Assembly: GCA_021300055.1 (NCBI GenBank)
Contig: JAJTHU010000306.1
Span: 1 to 8,817 of the forward strand
Reading direction: 5' to 3'
Length of the DNA: 8,817 nt
Origin: Nitrosomonadaceae bacterium
GTDB lineage: Bacteria > Pseudomonadota > Gammaproteobacteria > Burkholderiales > Usitatibacteraceae
Shown here: positions 1 to 5,562 of the stretch, one piece after another
Layout: each line of letters opens with the position of its first letter
Numbering within the stretch: position 1 is the stretch's first letter
The notes under the pieces: model-generated
Databases searched by the model: none
What the model saw: only the letters and a program-made list of their open reading frames with translations
What the model was told of the DNA's origin: nothing
Program-made: the position numbers and the translations under genes

Positions 1-2
1 CG

Positions 3-32
3 GACGAGATCGTCGAGCGGGCGAAAGATTAG
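3..32 (+). CDS. possible C-terminal end of a plus-strand gene (partial)
   Basis: One plus-strand frame is open from the window edge and ends at TAG (30-32), giving the charged, helix-like tail DEIVERAKD. It would end 6 bp before the stop of the convergent RidA gene, a common tail-to-tail arrangement. No minus-strand start codon is visible between the RidA stop and the edge, so a further minus-strand gene beginning here is unlikely. Nine codons are too few to identify a product, and the call rests only on openness and spacing. Confidence 0.27.
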   Translation, partial: DEIVERAKD

Positions 33-38
33 GCCGCT

Positions 39-425
39 TCAGTCGGTTCCGGGCAACGCGGCGACCATTTCAATCTCGATCAAAAACCCATCGCGAAAGT
101 GCGCCACCGGAATAATGGCGCGCGCGGGTTTGTGCGCACCAAAAAATGCGGCGTAGGCGGTATTGACCGCGCCCCAGTGCTCAATGCCGCTGATGTAGAT
201 GGTGGACTTAACCACCAAATCGCGGCGCGACCCAGCTGCCAGCAAAATCGCTTCAGCGTTTTCTAGGCATTGCTTTGTCTGCGCTTCGATTGTGGCGGGC
301 ACGACATTCGGCTGGCCGGGAACACGCGCTAACTGGCCGGACACGAACACAAGACCGCCATGCACCACCGCAGGCGAGTAATGCCCGGCCGGCACGGGTA
401 ACGACGCAACGTTGACGAGTTTCAT
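39..425 (-). CDS. RidA family (YjgF/UK114) enamine/imine deaminase
   Basis: A 128-aa protein of typical RidA length. RidA proteins are small cytosolic trimers that hydrolyse 2-aminoacrylate, 2-aminocrotonate and related imines released by PLP enzymes, sparing other PLP enzymes from damage. Visible family marks are Tyr17, VFVSGQLA (26-33), the substrate-binding Arg102 in PARAIIPVA and Glu118 in LIEIEMVAAL, matching Arg105 and Glu120 of characterised members. I chose the ATG at 425 (MKLVNV) because it overlaps the dehydratase stop as ATGA, the classic coupled arrangement. An ATG at 437 would add four residues (MGAR); neither has a clear Shine-Dalgarno site. Being coupled to a serine/threonine dehydratase-like gene fits the role of detoxifying its products. 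The subfamily (true RidA or Rid1-7) is not settled, and not every Rid subfamily has deaminase activity. Confidence 0.93.
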   Translation of the reverse strand: MKLVNVASLPVPAGHYSPAVVHGGLVFVSGQLARVPGQPNVVPATIEAQTKQCLENAEAILLAAGSRRDLVVKSTIYISGIEHWGAVNTAYAAFFGAHKPARAIIPVAHFRDGFLIEIEMVAALPGTD

Positions 426-1372
426 GCGCGCACCCATGGCAGACGGTCCAGATCAACGTTGCCACCCGTGAGCACGATGCCGACTTTCTTGCCGCGAAAA
501 TCCACCGTACCCTCAAGCATTGCCGCGAGTGGCGGGCAACAGGAGGGCTCGCAAATAATCTTTGCATGCTCCCAGATGAGGCGCATCGCGCGGATTACGT
601 TCTCGTCACTCGCAACACCGATACCATCGACTTGCGCTTGGATGTAGCCAAACGTGCGCGCGGCAAGTGTGGTCAGCAGTCCATCGCAAATCGTATTGGG
701 CGTTTGCTCGGTCACGCGCACACCACTGGCAAGCGAACGCGCGCCGTCGTCTGCGCCGCGCGGCTCACCGCCGTACACTTTGATCGAGGGCTTCAGCGCC
801 TTGGCCGCAATCGCCGTGCCGGAAAGCAAGCCACCACCACCGAGCGGTGCCATAACCACATCCAGATCGGGAACGTCTTGCAGCAGTTCGACGGCTGCAG
901 TGCCTTGGCCCGCGATCACCATCTCGTTGTCGAATGGATGAATCATCTCGAAGCCGTGTTTGGCAATTTGCTCATCCACCGCCGCTTGGCGCGCCGCGAT
1001 ATTGGGCGCGCAGTAGATGATGGTCGCACCATAACCTTGAATCGCGCGCTTCTTGGGCATCGGCGCCGTCTCAGGCACCACCACAGTCGCCTGGATGCCG
1101 CGCTTGGCCGCAGCCCACGCAAGCGCAGCACCGTGGTTACCCGACGAGTGCGTAACCACCCCACGCTTGGCCGTCGCGTCGTCTAGCGAGAAAACGGCGT
1201 TGCACGCGCCGCGCGCCTTGAACGCGCCGACTTTCTGAAAGTTTTCGCACTTGAAGAACACTTCTGCGCCAACCACTTGGTCGATAAAGTGGCTGCGCAT
1301 CACCGGGGTACGGTGTATGTGCGGCTTGATGCGTTCGTGCGCCGCTGCGATGTCGCTGAAGGTAACGGTCAC
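422..1372 (-). CDS. PLP-dependent serine/threonine dehydratase or serine racemase-like enzyme (fold type II)
   Basis: A 316-aa cytosolic enzyme without an ACT domain, so not the feedback-inhibited biosynthetic threonine deaminase. The PLP lysine is Lys52 in GAFKARGA. SSGNHG (76-81) includes Ser77, equivalent to the catalytic serine of serine racemase. GGGGL (178-182) holds the cofactor phosphate and LTGGNVD (301-307) contacts the pyridine ring. EPRGADD (203-209) reproduces the Glu-Ala-Asp metal site of mammalian serine racemase. The family deaminates L-serine, L-threonine or 3-hydroxyaspartate to oxo acids, or racemises serine; sequence alone does not decide. One oddity is EPSCCPP (275-281), where relatives often have EPSGA or EPTAG, placing two cysteines near the active site. 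The start is GTG at 1372; the frame upstream closes at a TAG with no other start, and no strong Shine-Dalgarno site is seen. It lies 28 nt after the TPR gene and overlaps ridA by 4 nt, so it is probably co-transcribed with both. Confidence 0.9.
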   Translation of the reverse strand: MTVTFSDIAAAHERIKPHIHRTPVMRSHFIDQVVGAEVFFKCENFQKVGAFKARGACNAVFSLDDATAKRGVVTHSSGNHGAALAWAAAKRGIQATVVVPETAPMPKKRAIQGYGATIIYCAPNIAARQAAVDEQIAKHGFEMIHPFDNEMVIAGQGTAAVELLQDVPDLDVVMAPLGGGGLLSGTAIAAKALKPSIKVYGGEPRGADDGARSLASGVRVTEQTPNTICDGLLTTLAARTFGYIQAQVDGIGVASDENVIRAMRLIWEHAKIICEPSCCPPLAAMLEGTVDFRGKKVGIVLTGGNVDLDRLPWVRA

Positions 1373-1400
1373 GATGCGTTTGCCGGCGCAGCTCGCGCGG

Positions 1401-2162
1401 CTAGTCCTCTAGCTCGGCTTTGGCGATTTCGATGTCCATTAACTCCATCGCATCGCGGCCTTTCATCTTGGCAGCTTTCTCATAGAGCTTGGTGGCCTTG
1501 TCGATCTCTTTGTCTTTGAAGAGCATCAGCAAGCCGTTAGCGTATTCGATATGCGCAACCGGCGATTGTGGGTTGAGCTTAATGGCCGCTTCGAAGTGTT
1601 TGACCGAAAGGTCTTTGTCAGCGCCATAGGTGAGCTTACCGACCATGCCGCCTACCTTGTCGATGATCTCCGCGTGATACGCGCCCATGGCGGTGTGCGC
1701 ATCAGCGTGTTTTGGGTCGAGCTTGAGCGCGGTTTCGAGCGCCGCCTTGATCTTGCCGCCGTACCCTTCCTTGAGTGCCTTCATCACGGAAATGGATTGC
1801 GAGTAACGGCCCGCCGCGTAAGCGTACTGGTAGTGGGCGTTCGGGTTCTTGGGCTCTGACTTCATCAGCGCTTCGGCCATCGCCATCGACTCTTGATAAA
1901 GCTTGACCTTGGCGGCGTCTTTTTTCTCGACGTGATTGGCGTAAATCGAAGTGGCCTTGGTCGCTACGGTGTGCCCCTGGCCCTGCTCGGCTGCTGCCGC
2001 AAAGTCGCCCGCATGAAACGCGCGCCAAGCCTCTTGTAGGCCAGCATCTTTTGGGAATGCCTCGTTGTCGCCTTTATGCAACGCATCCCAATTCTTCTTG
2101 AGTGCATCACCTGGGTAAGTGACGGCTTTGCTGTCTACCGGGGTCTTGGTCCACTTCGCCAT
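1401..2162 (-). CDS. tetratricopeptide-repeat protein of unknown function
   Basis: A 253-aa protein with no signal peptide or membrane segment, so probably cytosolic. At least three TPR-like helical pairs are visible: about 41-73 (LQEAWRAFHAGDFAAAAEQG), 137-166 (ALETALKLDPKHADAHTAMG) and 184-215 (HFEAAIKLNPQSPVAHIEYANG). They carry the usual small residues and the LDP/LNP turn. A lysine-rich helical tail (217-253) follows. The arrangement, including the KVGGMVGKLTYGADK insertion between repeats, faintly recalls the TPR part of RMDN-type proteins, but that is a weak resemblance. TPR folds bind other proteins; no partner can be named. ATG at 2162 is well supported by AAAGGA 8 nt upstream. It is followed 28 nt later by the dehydratase gene. 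An 82-nt gap with a CGTCA palindrome cluster separates it from the TetR gene, so it may have its own promoter. Confidence 0.85.
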   Translation of the reverse strand: MAKWTKTPVDSKAVTYPGDALKKNWDALHKGDNEAFPKDAGLQEAWRAFHAGDFAAAAEQGQGHTVATKATSIYANHVEKKDAAKVKLYQESMAMAEALMKSEPKNPNAHYQYAYAAGRYSQSISVMKALKEGYGGKIKAALETALKLDPKHADAHTAMGAYHAEIIDKVGGMVGKLTYGADKDLSVKHFEAAIKLNPQSPVAHIEYANGLLMLFKDKEIDKATKLYEKAAKMKGRDAMELMDIEIAKAELED

Positions 2163-2170
2163 GTTGTGAT

Positions 2171-2176
2171 TCCTTT
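2171..2176 (-). promoter_or_regulatory. ribosome binding site of the TPR gene
   Basis: AAAGGA on the minus strand, 8 nt before the ATG at 2162, the best Shine-Dalgarno match in the left gene cluster. It supports this start and independent translation of the TPR gene. Confidence 0.7.
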
Positions 2177-2206
2177 CTGTGTGCGGTCTTTGTGCTGGTG
2201 CGCTTG

Positions 2207-2232
2207 GTGACGCGTCATCTGCTACACGTCAC
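2207..2232 (-). promoter_or_regulatory. candidate operator: TGACGCGTCA palindrome plus a third CGTCA half-site
   Basis: The 82-bp gap between tetR and the TPR gene holds a perfect 10-bp palindrome TGACGCGTCA (2208-2217) and a further CGTCA (2227-2231). GTGACG (2207-2212) and CGTCAC (2227-2232) also form a longer inverted repeat with a 14-bp spacer. A related GACGC/GCGTC palindrome lies upstream of the patatin gene. Being next to tetR makes autoregulation or control of the TPR operon plausible, but binding by this regulator is inference. A short palindrome can occur by chance in GC-rich DNA. Confidence 0.35.
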
Positions 2233-2244
2233 ACCAGCCCCTGA

Positions 2245-2946
2245 CTAGATTTCGTAACTTTGCATTAGATGCGCGAGGTGCGCCTTGACATCGCCCTCAA
2301 GGAAGGGCGAGACGAGCGCCATGACGTGATACACGCCGCGCGTCAGATGGCGCTCAGGGTCATTCTGAATGCCAGCGCGGTGCTTGAGATTCTCGTAATT
2401 GAGCCAATAGGTCGCCACAACAAGGATGTTCTCGGCGAGCGCGGCGATCTCGGCTTCGGATGCGCGCATGGCGTTCGCACCGACCAGCGAATCGCACATC
2501 ACACGAACCGCATCACGCTTGTGCGTGAGGATGATATTGAAGTGCGAGCGCAGCTTTTGGTCACGCGAGAGCAAGTCGTCGAGATTGCGGTAGAGGAAGC
2601 GGTATTGCCAAATGCGCTCGAACATCATGTGCAGGTAAAGCCACAGATCTTCCATCGCCATGGCCGCATCGGTGATCTCACCCGGCGCGATGTCGATGAG
2701 CTTCTCGAAATCCGCAAACAGGTGCTGGATGATTTCATCCTTGTTGCGAAAGTGGTAATACAGATTCCCCGGCGAAATGTTGAGTTCGTCGGCAATGTGC
2801 CCTGTGGTGACGTTGGCTTCACCGTGGGCGTTGAACAACTCCAAGCTCACGCGCAAGATGCGCTCGCGCGTTCGCGCTGAGCGGGAAGGCGGAGAGGATG
2901 GGGCGGAGGCAGGCGGCTCGGTTGCGGAAGGTGGCTTCGATGACAT
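2245..2946 (-). CDS. TetR/AcrR family transcriptional regulator
   Basis: A 233-aa protein. A proline/serine-rich leader (1-23) precedes a TetR_N DNA-binding domain: RTRERILRVSLELFNAHG (26-42) is helix 1, and TTGHIADELNISPGNLYYHF (47-66) is the helix-turn-helix, ending in the family's LYYHFRNKDEI signature. The helical remainder (about 80-233) should dimerise and bind a ligand; it is too divergent for me to name one. It starts 31 nt after the patatin stop, so patatin and regulator are probably co-transcribed. TetR proteins usually repress their own operon and release DNA when a small ligand, often lipophilic or an acyl-CoA, binds. Its place beside a lipase and near phasin and acyl-CoA reductase genes makes a lipid-derived ligand a reasonable guess. 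The ATG at 2946 has only weak ribosome-binding sequence, so translational coupling to patatin or a slightly different start is possible. Confidence 0.9.
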   Translation of the reverse strand: MSSKPPSATEPPASAPSSPPSRSARTRERILRVSLELFNAHGEANVTTGHIADELNISPGNLYYHFRNKDEIIQHLFADFEKLIDIAPGEITDAAMAMEDLWLYLHMMFERIWQYRFLYRNLDDLLSRDQKLRSHFNIILTHKRDAVRVMCDSLVGANAMRASEAEIAALAENILVVATYWLNYENLKHRAGIQNDPERHLTRGVYHVMALVSPFLEGDVKAHLAHLMQSYEI

Positions 2947-2977
2947 GGCGCGATTATGTCACCGCGTACGCTACAAA

Positions 2978-4360
2978 CTAGGCGCGCGACCGCGCGGGTC
3001 GGCTGCGCGCAACAAAACCTTCAAGCTCGGCAATTGCATCACCAAGATCGACGGTGGCTTCCTGCAGTGCCGCATCGCGTGGCTTTGCGCGCTCCTGCTT
3101 GTTAAGCGAATGATCGAGGCTACGTGACGTGTCGTGCAGCACCTCAACATTGAGCGTGATGCCGTACTTCGCAAGCAGTGGCGCGAGCTCATGACGTCGC
3201 TTGAGCAAATCCGCACGCGTGCGCTGATAAGCGTGTTCGCAGACCTTACGACGCGTTGCGTAAGAGAACAAATTAGTGAAGAAAATCTCACCATCGTCGC
3301 TCGCCGGTTCGAACAGCACCACGTCGCGATCTTTGTAGGCGGTGACGTACTTCTGCAAGCCCACATGCATGCGCGAGTGGATGATGGCCCGGAAGGTCTG
3401 CGACAGCACCGTCGGCAAGCCGCCGTCGACGAGTTTGCCGAGACGCTGGCGCCCCTTGCGCTGCGCGTGGCTGGCGTCGAATGGCACCAGCGGGTTCACG
3501 CACAGCACCAGCTGAGCGCCCTCTTCCAACGCCACAGAGGCGTTGAGGGTTTTCTTGAGCGCGCCGTCGACGTAGTGATGCCCGTCGATCTCGACTGGCG
3601 GGAACAAACCCGGGAGAGCCGCAGACGCTTGCACCGCCTGCGAAATGGGTACGTGGTCAAACCCTGCCGCGCCGAACTGGACGGATTCACCGGTGTCGAG
3701 GTTGGTCGCGACTGAGATGAGCTTCTTGTTGAGCTTGCGAAAATCATCGCTGCGGCCCGGTGCCGAGAAGATGTCATGAATCGCGTGGCGAATGGCCTCG
3801 TTGTCGAATACTCCCGCGGGCAACGCGCGCGTGAGCGGCGCAAAGCTCTCCCAAGCGGCACTCTTGAGTGGGCTGCGCAGCTTCTTACCGAGGTAGGTGA
3901 GCAGCCCTTGGGTGAACAGCGGCGGCAAACGCTTGGCGCGCTGCCAATACTCGCGAAACGCGGGACGCAAGAAGACTTCGGGTCTGAGTGCGCTGTAATC
4001 ACCACGGCGCTCGGTCGATCTAAAGCGAATTCGGCGTGGCGCGCGGTTATCGATGAACAAACGAAAAATCTCGTCGGGCTTCAAGCCATTTGCGAGACCG
4101 GCCGTAATGAAGCTCCCTGCTGAAACGCCGACATAGACATCCATGTCGTTGAGATCGAGTCCGTCGAGCGCTTCGTCAAGCGCCATCAGCACGCCAATTT
4201 CATACATCGCGCCGAGCGGGCCACCGCCCGCCAGTGCGAGACCAATCTTCGGCTTTGCAGGCCGTTTCGCGGGGTCGCCGGCGCTGTTTCGTGCACCTGG
4301 GGTACGCGCCAACGCGCGTGCTGCCAGCCTGGTGTGCCGGGTCGATGACTTTTCAGCCAC
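2978..4360 (-). CDS. patatin-like phospholipase / acyl hydrolase
   Basis: A 460-aa protein with a patatin domain using a Ser-Asp dyad. Numbered from the GTG start: oxyanion loop GGGPLG (about 45-50) in LALAGGGPLGAMYEIGVL; nucleophile elbow GVSAG with Ser80; catalytic Asp265 in YVDGAL. Such enzymes hydrolyse acyl esters of phospholipids or neutral lipids. Residues 1-38 are a basic Ala/Pro/Arg-rich, probably disordered leader rather than a signal peptide, so it likely acts in the cytoplasm or at the inner membrane or granule surface. The region after about 300 is a basic helical extension. GTG at 4360 is preferred because GAGGA ends 6 nt upstream; a TTG at 4366 would add two residues but directly abuts that site. 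It is first in the minus-strand cluster and is followed 31 nt later by tetR. Lipase action on stored lipid fits the neighbouring phasin and acyl-CoA reductase, but its substrate is unknown. Confidence 0.91.
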   Translation of the reverse strand: MAEKSSTRHTRLAARALARTPGARNSAGDPAKRPAKPKIGLALAGGGPLGAMYEIGVLMALDEALDGLDLNDMDVYVGVSAGSFITAGLANGLKPDEIFRLFIDNRAPRRIRFRSTERRGDYSALRPEVFLRPAFREYWQRAKRLPPLFTQGLLTYLGKKLRSPLKSAAWESFAPLTRALPAGVFDNEAIRHAIHDIFSAPGRSDDFRKLNKKLISVATNLDTGESVQFGAAGFDHVPISQAVQASAALPGLFPPVEIDGHHYVDGALKKTLNASVALEEGAQLVLCVNPLVPFDASHAQRKGRQRLGKLVDGGLPTVLSQTFRAIIHSRMHVGLQKYVTAYKDRDVVLFEPASDDGEIFFTNLFSYATRRKVCEHAYQRTRADLLKRRHELAPLLAKYGITLNVEVLHDTSRSLDHSLNKQERAKPRDAALQEATVDLGDAIAELEGFVARSRPARSRA

Positions 4361-4366
4361 GCTCAA

Positions 4367-4371
4367 TCCTC
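4367..4371 (-). promoter_or_regulatory. ribosome binding site that decides the patatin start
   Basis: GAGGA on the minus strand, 6 nt before GTG 4360 and immediately adjacent to TTG 4366. The spacing favours the GTG. Confidence 0.6.
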
Positions 4372-4379
4372 AAATTGCC

Positions 4380-4393
4380 GACGCTATCGCGTC
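4380..4393 (-). promoter_or_regulatory. candidate operator: GACGC-TATC-GCGTC palindrome upstream of patatin
   Basis: A perfect 5-bp inverted repeat with a 4-bp spacer, 19 bp before the patatin start and 27 bp inside the terminator hairpin. The arms share GACGC/GCGTC with the palindrome in the tetR-TPR gap. It could be an operator for the downstream TetR protein or a small leader hairpin. The evidence is symmetry and position only. Confidence 0.3.
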
Positions 4394-4420
4394 AGGCTTG
4401 TAGTTGTGTACGCTTCATTG

Positions 4421-4455
4421 CAAAAAAGGGAACATCAATGATGTTCCCTTTTTTG
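4421..4455 (-). terminator. Rho-independent terminator of the phasin gene (bidirectional)
   Basis: A 15-bp perfect stem (4421-4435 with 4441-4455) with a 5-nt loop. The GGGAACAT core is flanked by A6 on one side and T6 on the other, so the minus-strand transcript ends in a GC-containing hairpin followed by a U-run. It lies 72 nt after the phasin stop and separates phasin from the patatin cluster. It is symmetrical and would work in either direction, although no plus-strand gene ends here. The patatin promoter must then lie in the roughly 60 bp between this hairpin and the GTG, unless read-through feeds the cluster. Confidence 0.88.
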
Positions 4456-4527
4456 TTGTTGTACGGACAATTCTAACCGCCTCAATCCGTCATGCATATC
4501 GTGTGCACGACAGCGTGGAGCGACGAA

Positions 4528-5133
4528 TTAGACGCGCACGCCGCGACGATTGAGTTGGTCGAGCGCCTTTTGCAAGTCCGCCATGCGACTTTGCAGTTCG
4601 CGCACATTCTGGGCCGATGGCACACCGAAGGTGTTCAGCGTACGTGCGACACGTGTCTCAAAAACGTGCTCGAGTTTGGTGACGCCCTCTTTGGCGTTGG
4701 CGACCGTCGCGTCGATGGTCTTGACGACATTCGACTTCAACGCCTTTTGGCTCTTCCGTGCGAACGCTTTCACTTCTTTGGCGGTCACAGCGGCTTGGGC
4801 TTGGGCGGTCTTGGCGGCTTGCGCTTGGAGCTTCTGACCTTCGCGCACGAATGCGCCGGTCTTAGATGCCAGCGTTTCAGCGGCCTGTGTGGTCATGCTG
4901 CGCAATGCATCCGCTTGGCGGGCGATTGTTTCGTAAACCTTCATGGCATTGTTCTGCGCACGCTCAACGGCTGAAACACCAGCGGCGACACCGGCGAGAG
5001 CAACGCTGCGCGGGGAAACTTTGACTGCTGGCTTGGCGGCACGGGTGGCAGTGCGCGCGGCGGCGCGCGGCGGCGCGCGGCGCGATGCGGCTGCCTTTGT
5101 GGTGGTGCGGGCTTTAACGATCTTCTTTGCCAT
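4528..5133 (-). CDS. phasin family (PhaF/PhaI-type) granule-associated protein with basic N-terminal tail
   Basis: A 201-aa protein. Residues 1-42 are an Ala/Lys/Arg tail resembling histone H1 (AKKIVKARTTTKAAASRR). Residues about 45-150 form an Ala/Gln/Lys-rich amphipathic helical phasin body. ETRVARTLNTFGVPSAQNVRELQSRM (159-184) and the following heptads match the conserved phasin C-terminus (R-x-L-x-x-x-GVPS, then a leucine-zipper-like coil) that drives oligomerisation. Phasins coat polyhydroxyalkanoate granules and stabilise their surface. In Pseudomonas PhaF the histone-like DNA-binding tail is C-terminal; here it is N-terminal, which could still tether granules to the nucleoid. ATG at 5133 is chosen because GGAG lies 6 nt upstream; an ATG at 5169 would add 12 residues but lacks support. 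The gene ends in a strong terminator and diverges from the acyl-CoA reductase gene. A basic nucleoid protein without granule function is a less likely alternative. Confidence 0.82.
   Translation of the reverse strand: MAKKIVKARTTTKAAASRRAPPRAAARTATRAAKPAVKVSPRSVALAGVAAGVSAVERAQNNAMKVYETIARQADALRSMTTQAAETLASKTGAFVREGQKLQAQAAKTAQAQAAVTAKEVKAFARKSQKALKSNVVKTIDATVANAKEGVTKLEHVFETRVARTLNTFGVPSAQNVRELQSRMADLQKALDQLNRRGVRV
5051..5084 (-). repeat. 10-bp GC tandem repeat inside the phasin gene
   Basis: CGGCGCGCGG occurs twice in tandem (5061-5070, 5071-5080) with partial copies on both sides. It encodes part of the basic tail (SRRAPPRAAARTATR). The unit is not a multiple of three, so gain or loss of one copy would shift the frame near codon 20-30. 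Confidence 0.7.
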
Positions 5134-5139
5134 GTGATT

Positions 5140-5143
5140 CTCC
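5140..5143 (-). promoter_or_regulatory. ribosome binding site of the phasin gene
   Basis: GGAG on the minus strand, 6 nt before ATG 5133. It decides this start over the in-frame ATG at 5169. Confidence 0.75.
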
Positions 5144-5162
5144 AAATTCAAAAGCGGGTTGA

Positions 5163-5181
5163 GGTGCACGGAAGCTGCACC
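5163..5181 (-). promoter_or_regulatory. inverted repeat GGTGCA-N7-TGCACC upstream of phasin
   Basis: A perfect 6-bp inverted repeat with a 7-bp spacer, 29 bp before the phasin start. It could be a leader hairpin close to the ribosome site or an operator. PHA regulators of the PhaR type bind TGC/GCA-containing repeats at phasin promoters in other bacteria, which makes PhaR a guess worth testing; no phaR gene is in the window. Confidence 0.35.
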
Positions 5182-5281
5182 AACGGGCTTATTACGCTTT
5201 GCAGTCTAGGGCGAGCGATTAGAGCCTTCACACTAAAGGCGACATGCATTTTCATTCGAGAAATGCCATTAAGTGTCCATT

Positions 5282-5335
5282 CGGCGAGCACTTTCAGGCA
5301 TTTTTGCCTCAGAATGCCCGCCGATGCTAGTGTTT
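5282..5335 (-). repeat. hairpin repeat element, copy 1 (upstream of the reductase)
   Basis: On the minus strand CGGCGGGCA pairs with TGCTCGCCG (5315-5323 with 5282-5290; eight Watson-Crick pairs and one G-U). A loose middle and an inner AGGCA/TGCCT stem (5296-5309) with an AAAA loop follow. The sequence outside the stem, read on minus as ACACTAGCATCGG, is also conserved in copy 2. Positions 5288-5335 match 7988-8035 at 36 of 48 without gaps, most differences falling in the loop, so stem and flank are kept while the loop varies. Confidence 0.65.
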
Positions 5336-5383
5336 TAACAAAGCGTGCTCCCCGGGCGCAGCATCTAGGCATGTTCACACTAG

Positions 5384-5397
5384 TGACCCCGGGGTCA
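5384..5397. promoter_or_regulatory. 14-bp perfect palindrome TGACCCCGGGGTCA
   Basis: It lies in the divergent region, 165 bp before the reductase start and 250 bp before the phasin start. It overlaps a second palindrome, CACTAGTG (5378-5385). Perfect 14-bp symmetry suits a dimeric regulator site. Which regulator binds is unknown; the half-site TGAC is shared with the palindrome in the tetR-TPR gap. Confidence 0.4.
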
Positions 5398-5549
5398 GAA
5401 AACTTGGCTTGCAACGAGGCATTTACGCAACGCTCTCAAAAGCGCCGCGTGTAAACTTCGCGGCTACCATTTGCGATGACCGCGCCTACCAGCGGCGTGT
5501 TGCAACGCAGCATTCGCAGACTGATCCCGCACCGCACCCAAAACAAAAC

Positions 5550-5555
5550 GAGGAG
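5550..5555 (+). promoter_or_regulatory. ribosome binding site that decides the acyl-CoA reductase start
   Basis: GAGGAG, 7 nt before ATG 5563. This rules against the in-frame ATG at 5476, which has no ribosome site and would add 29 residues ahead of the Rossmann fold. Confidence 0.85.
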
Positions 5556-5562
5556 ACTCAAG

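Larger units (their letters stand above)
5134..5562. other. divergent phasin / acyl-CoA reductase intergenic region
   Basis: A 429-bp non-coding stretch that should hold both promoters. No convincing -35/-10 pair could be picked by eye on either strand. It is crowded with inverted repeats: GGTGCA/TGCACC (5163-5181), GCCTT/AAGGC (5224-5240), GCATTT/AAATGC (5246-5266), the long hairpin repeat (5282-5323) and TGACCCCGGGGTCA (5384-5397). The 9-mer TTCACACTA occurs at 5227-5235 and 5374-5382. Short open frames across it have no ribosome site or protein-like composition and were not called. Confidence 0.7.

Noticed and set aside
2269..2880. Plus-strand frame of 203 codons opposite tetR, and 3134-3715 opposite patatin
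   Set aside because: Both are antisense shadows of genes with clear domains; they have no domain of their own and no ribosome site.
5134..5169. ATG at 5169 extending the phasin by 12 residues
   Set aside because: GGAG is 6 nt before the ATG at 5133, and the extension falls in the GGTGCA/TGCACC leader repeat.
5476..5562. Upstream in-frame ATG extending the reductase by 29 residues
   Set aside because: It has no ribosome site, its sequence does not resemble the family, and a strong GAGGAG precedes the ATG at 5563, where the Rossmann fold begins.
5400..5562. Sigma-70 promoter of the reductase (TTTACG at 5422, TAAACT at 5452)
   Set aside because: No pair with acceptable spacing and matches could be assembled, so no promoter is called.
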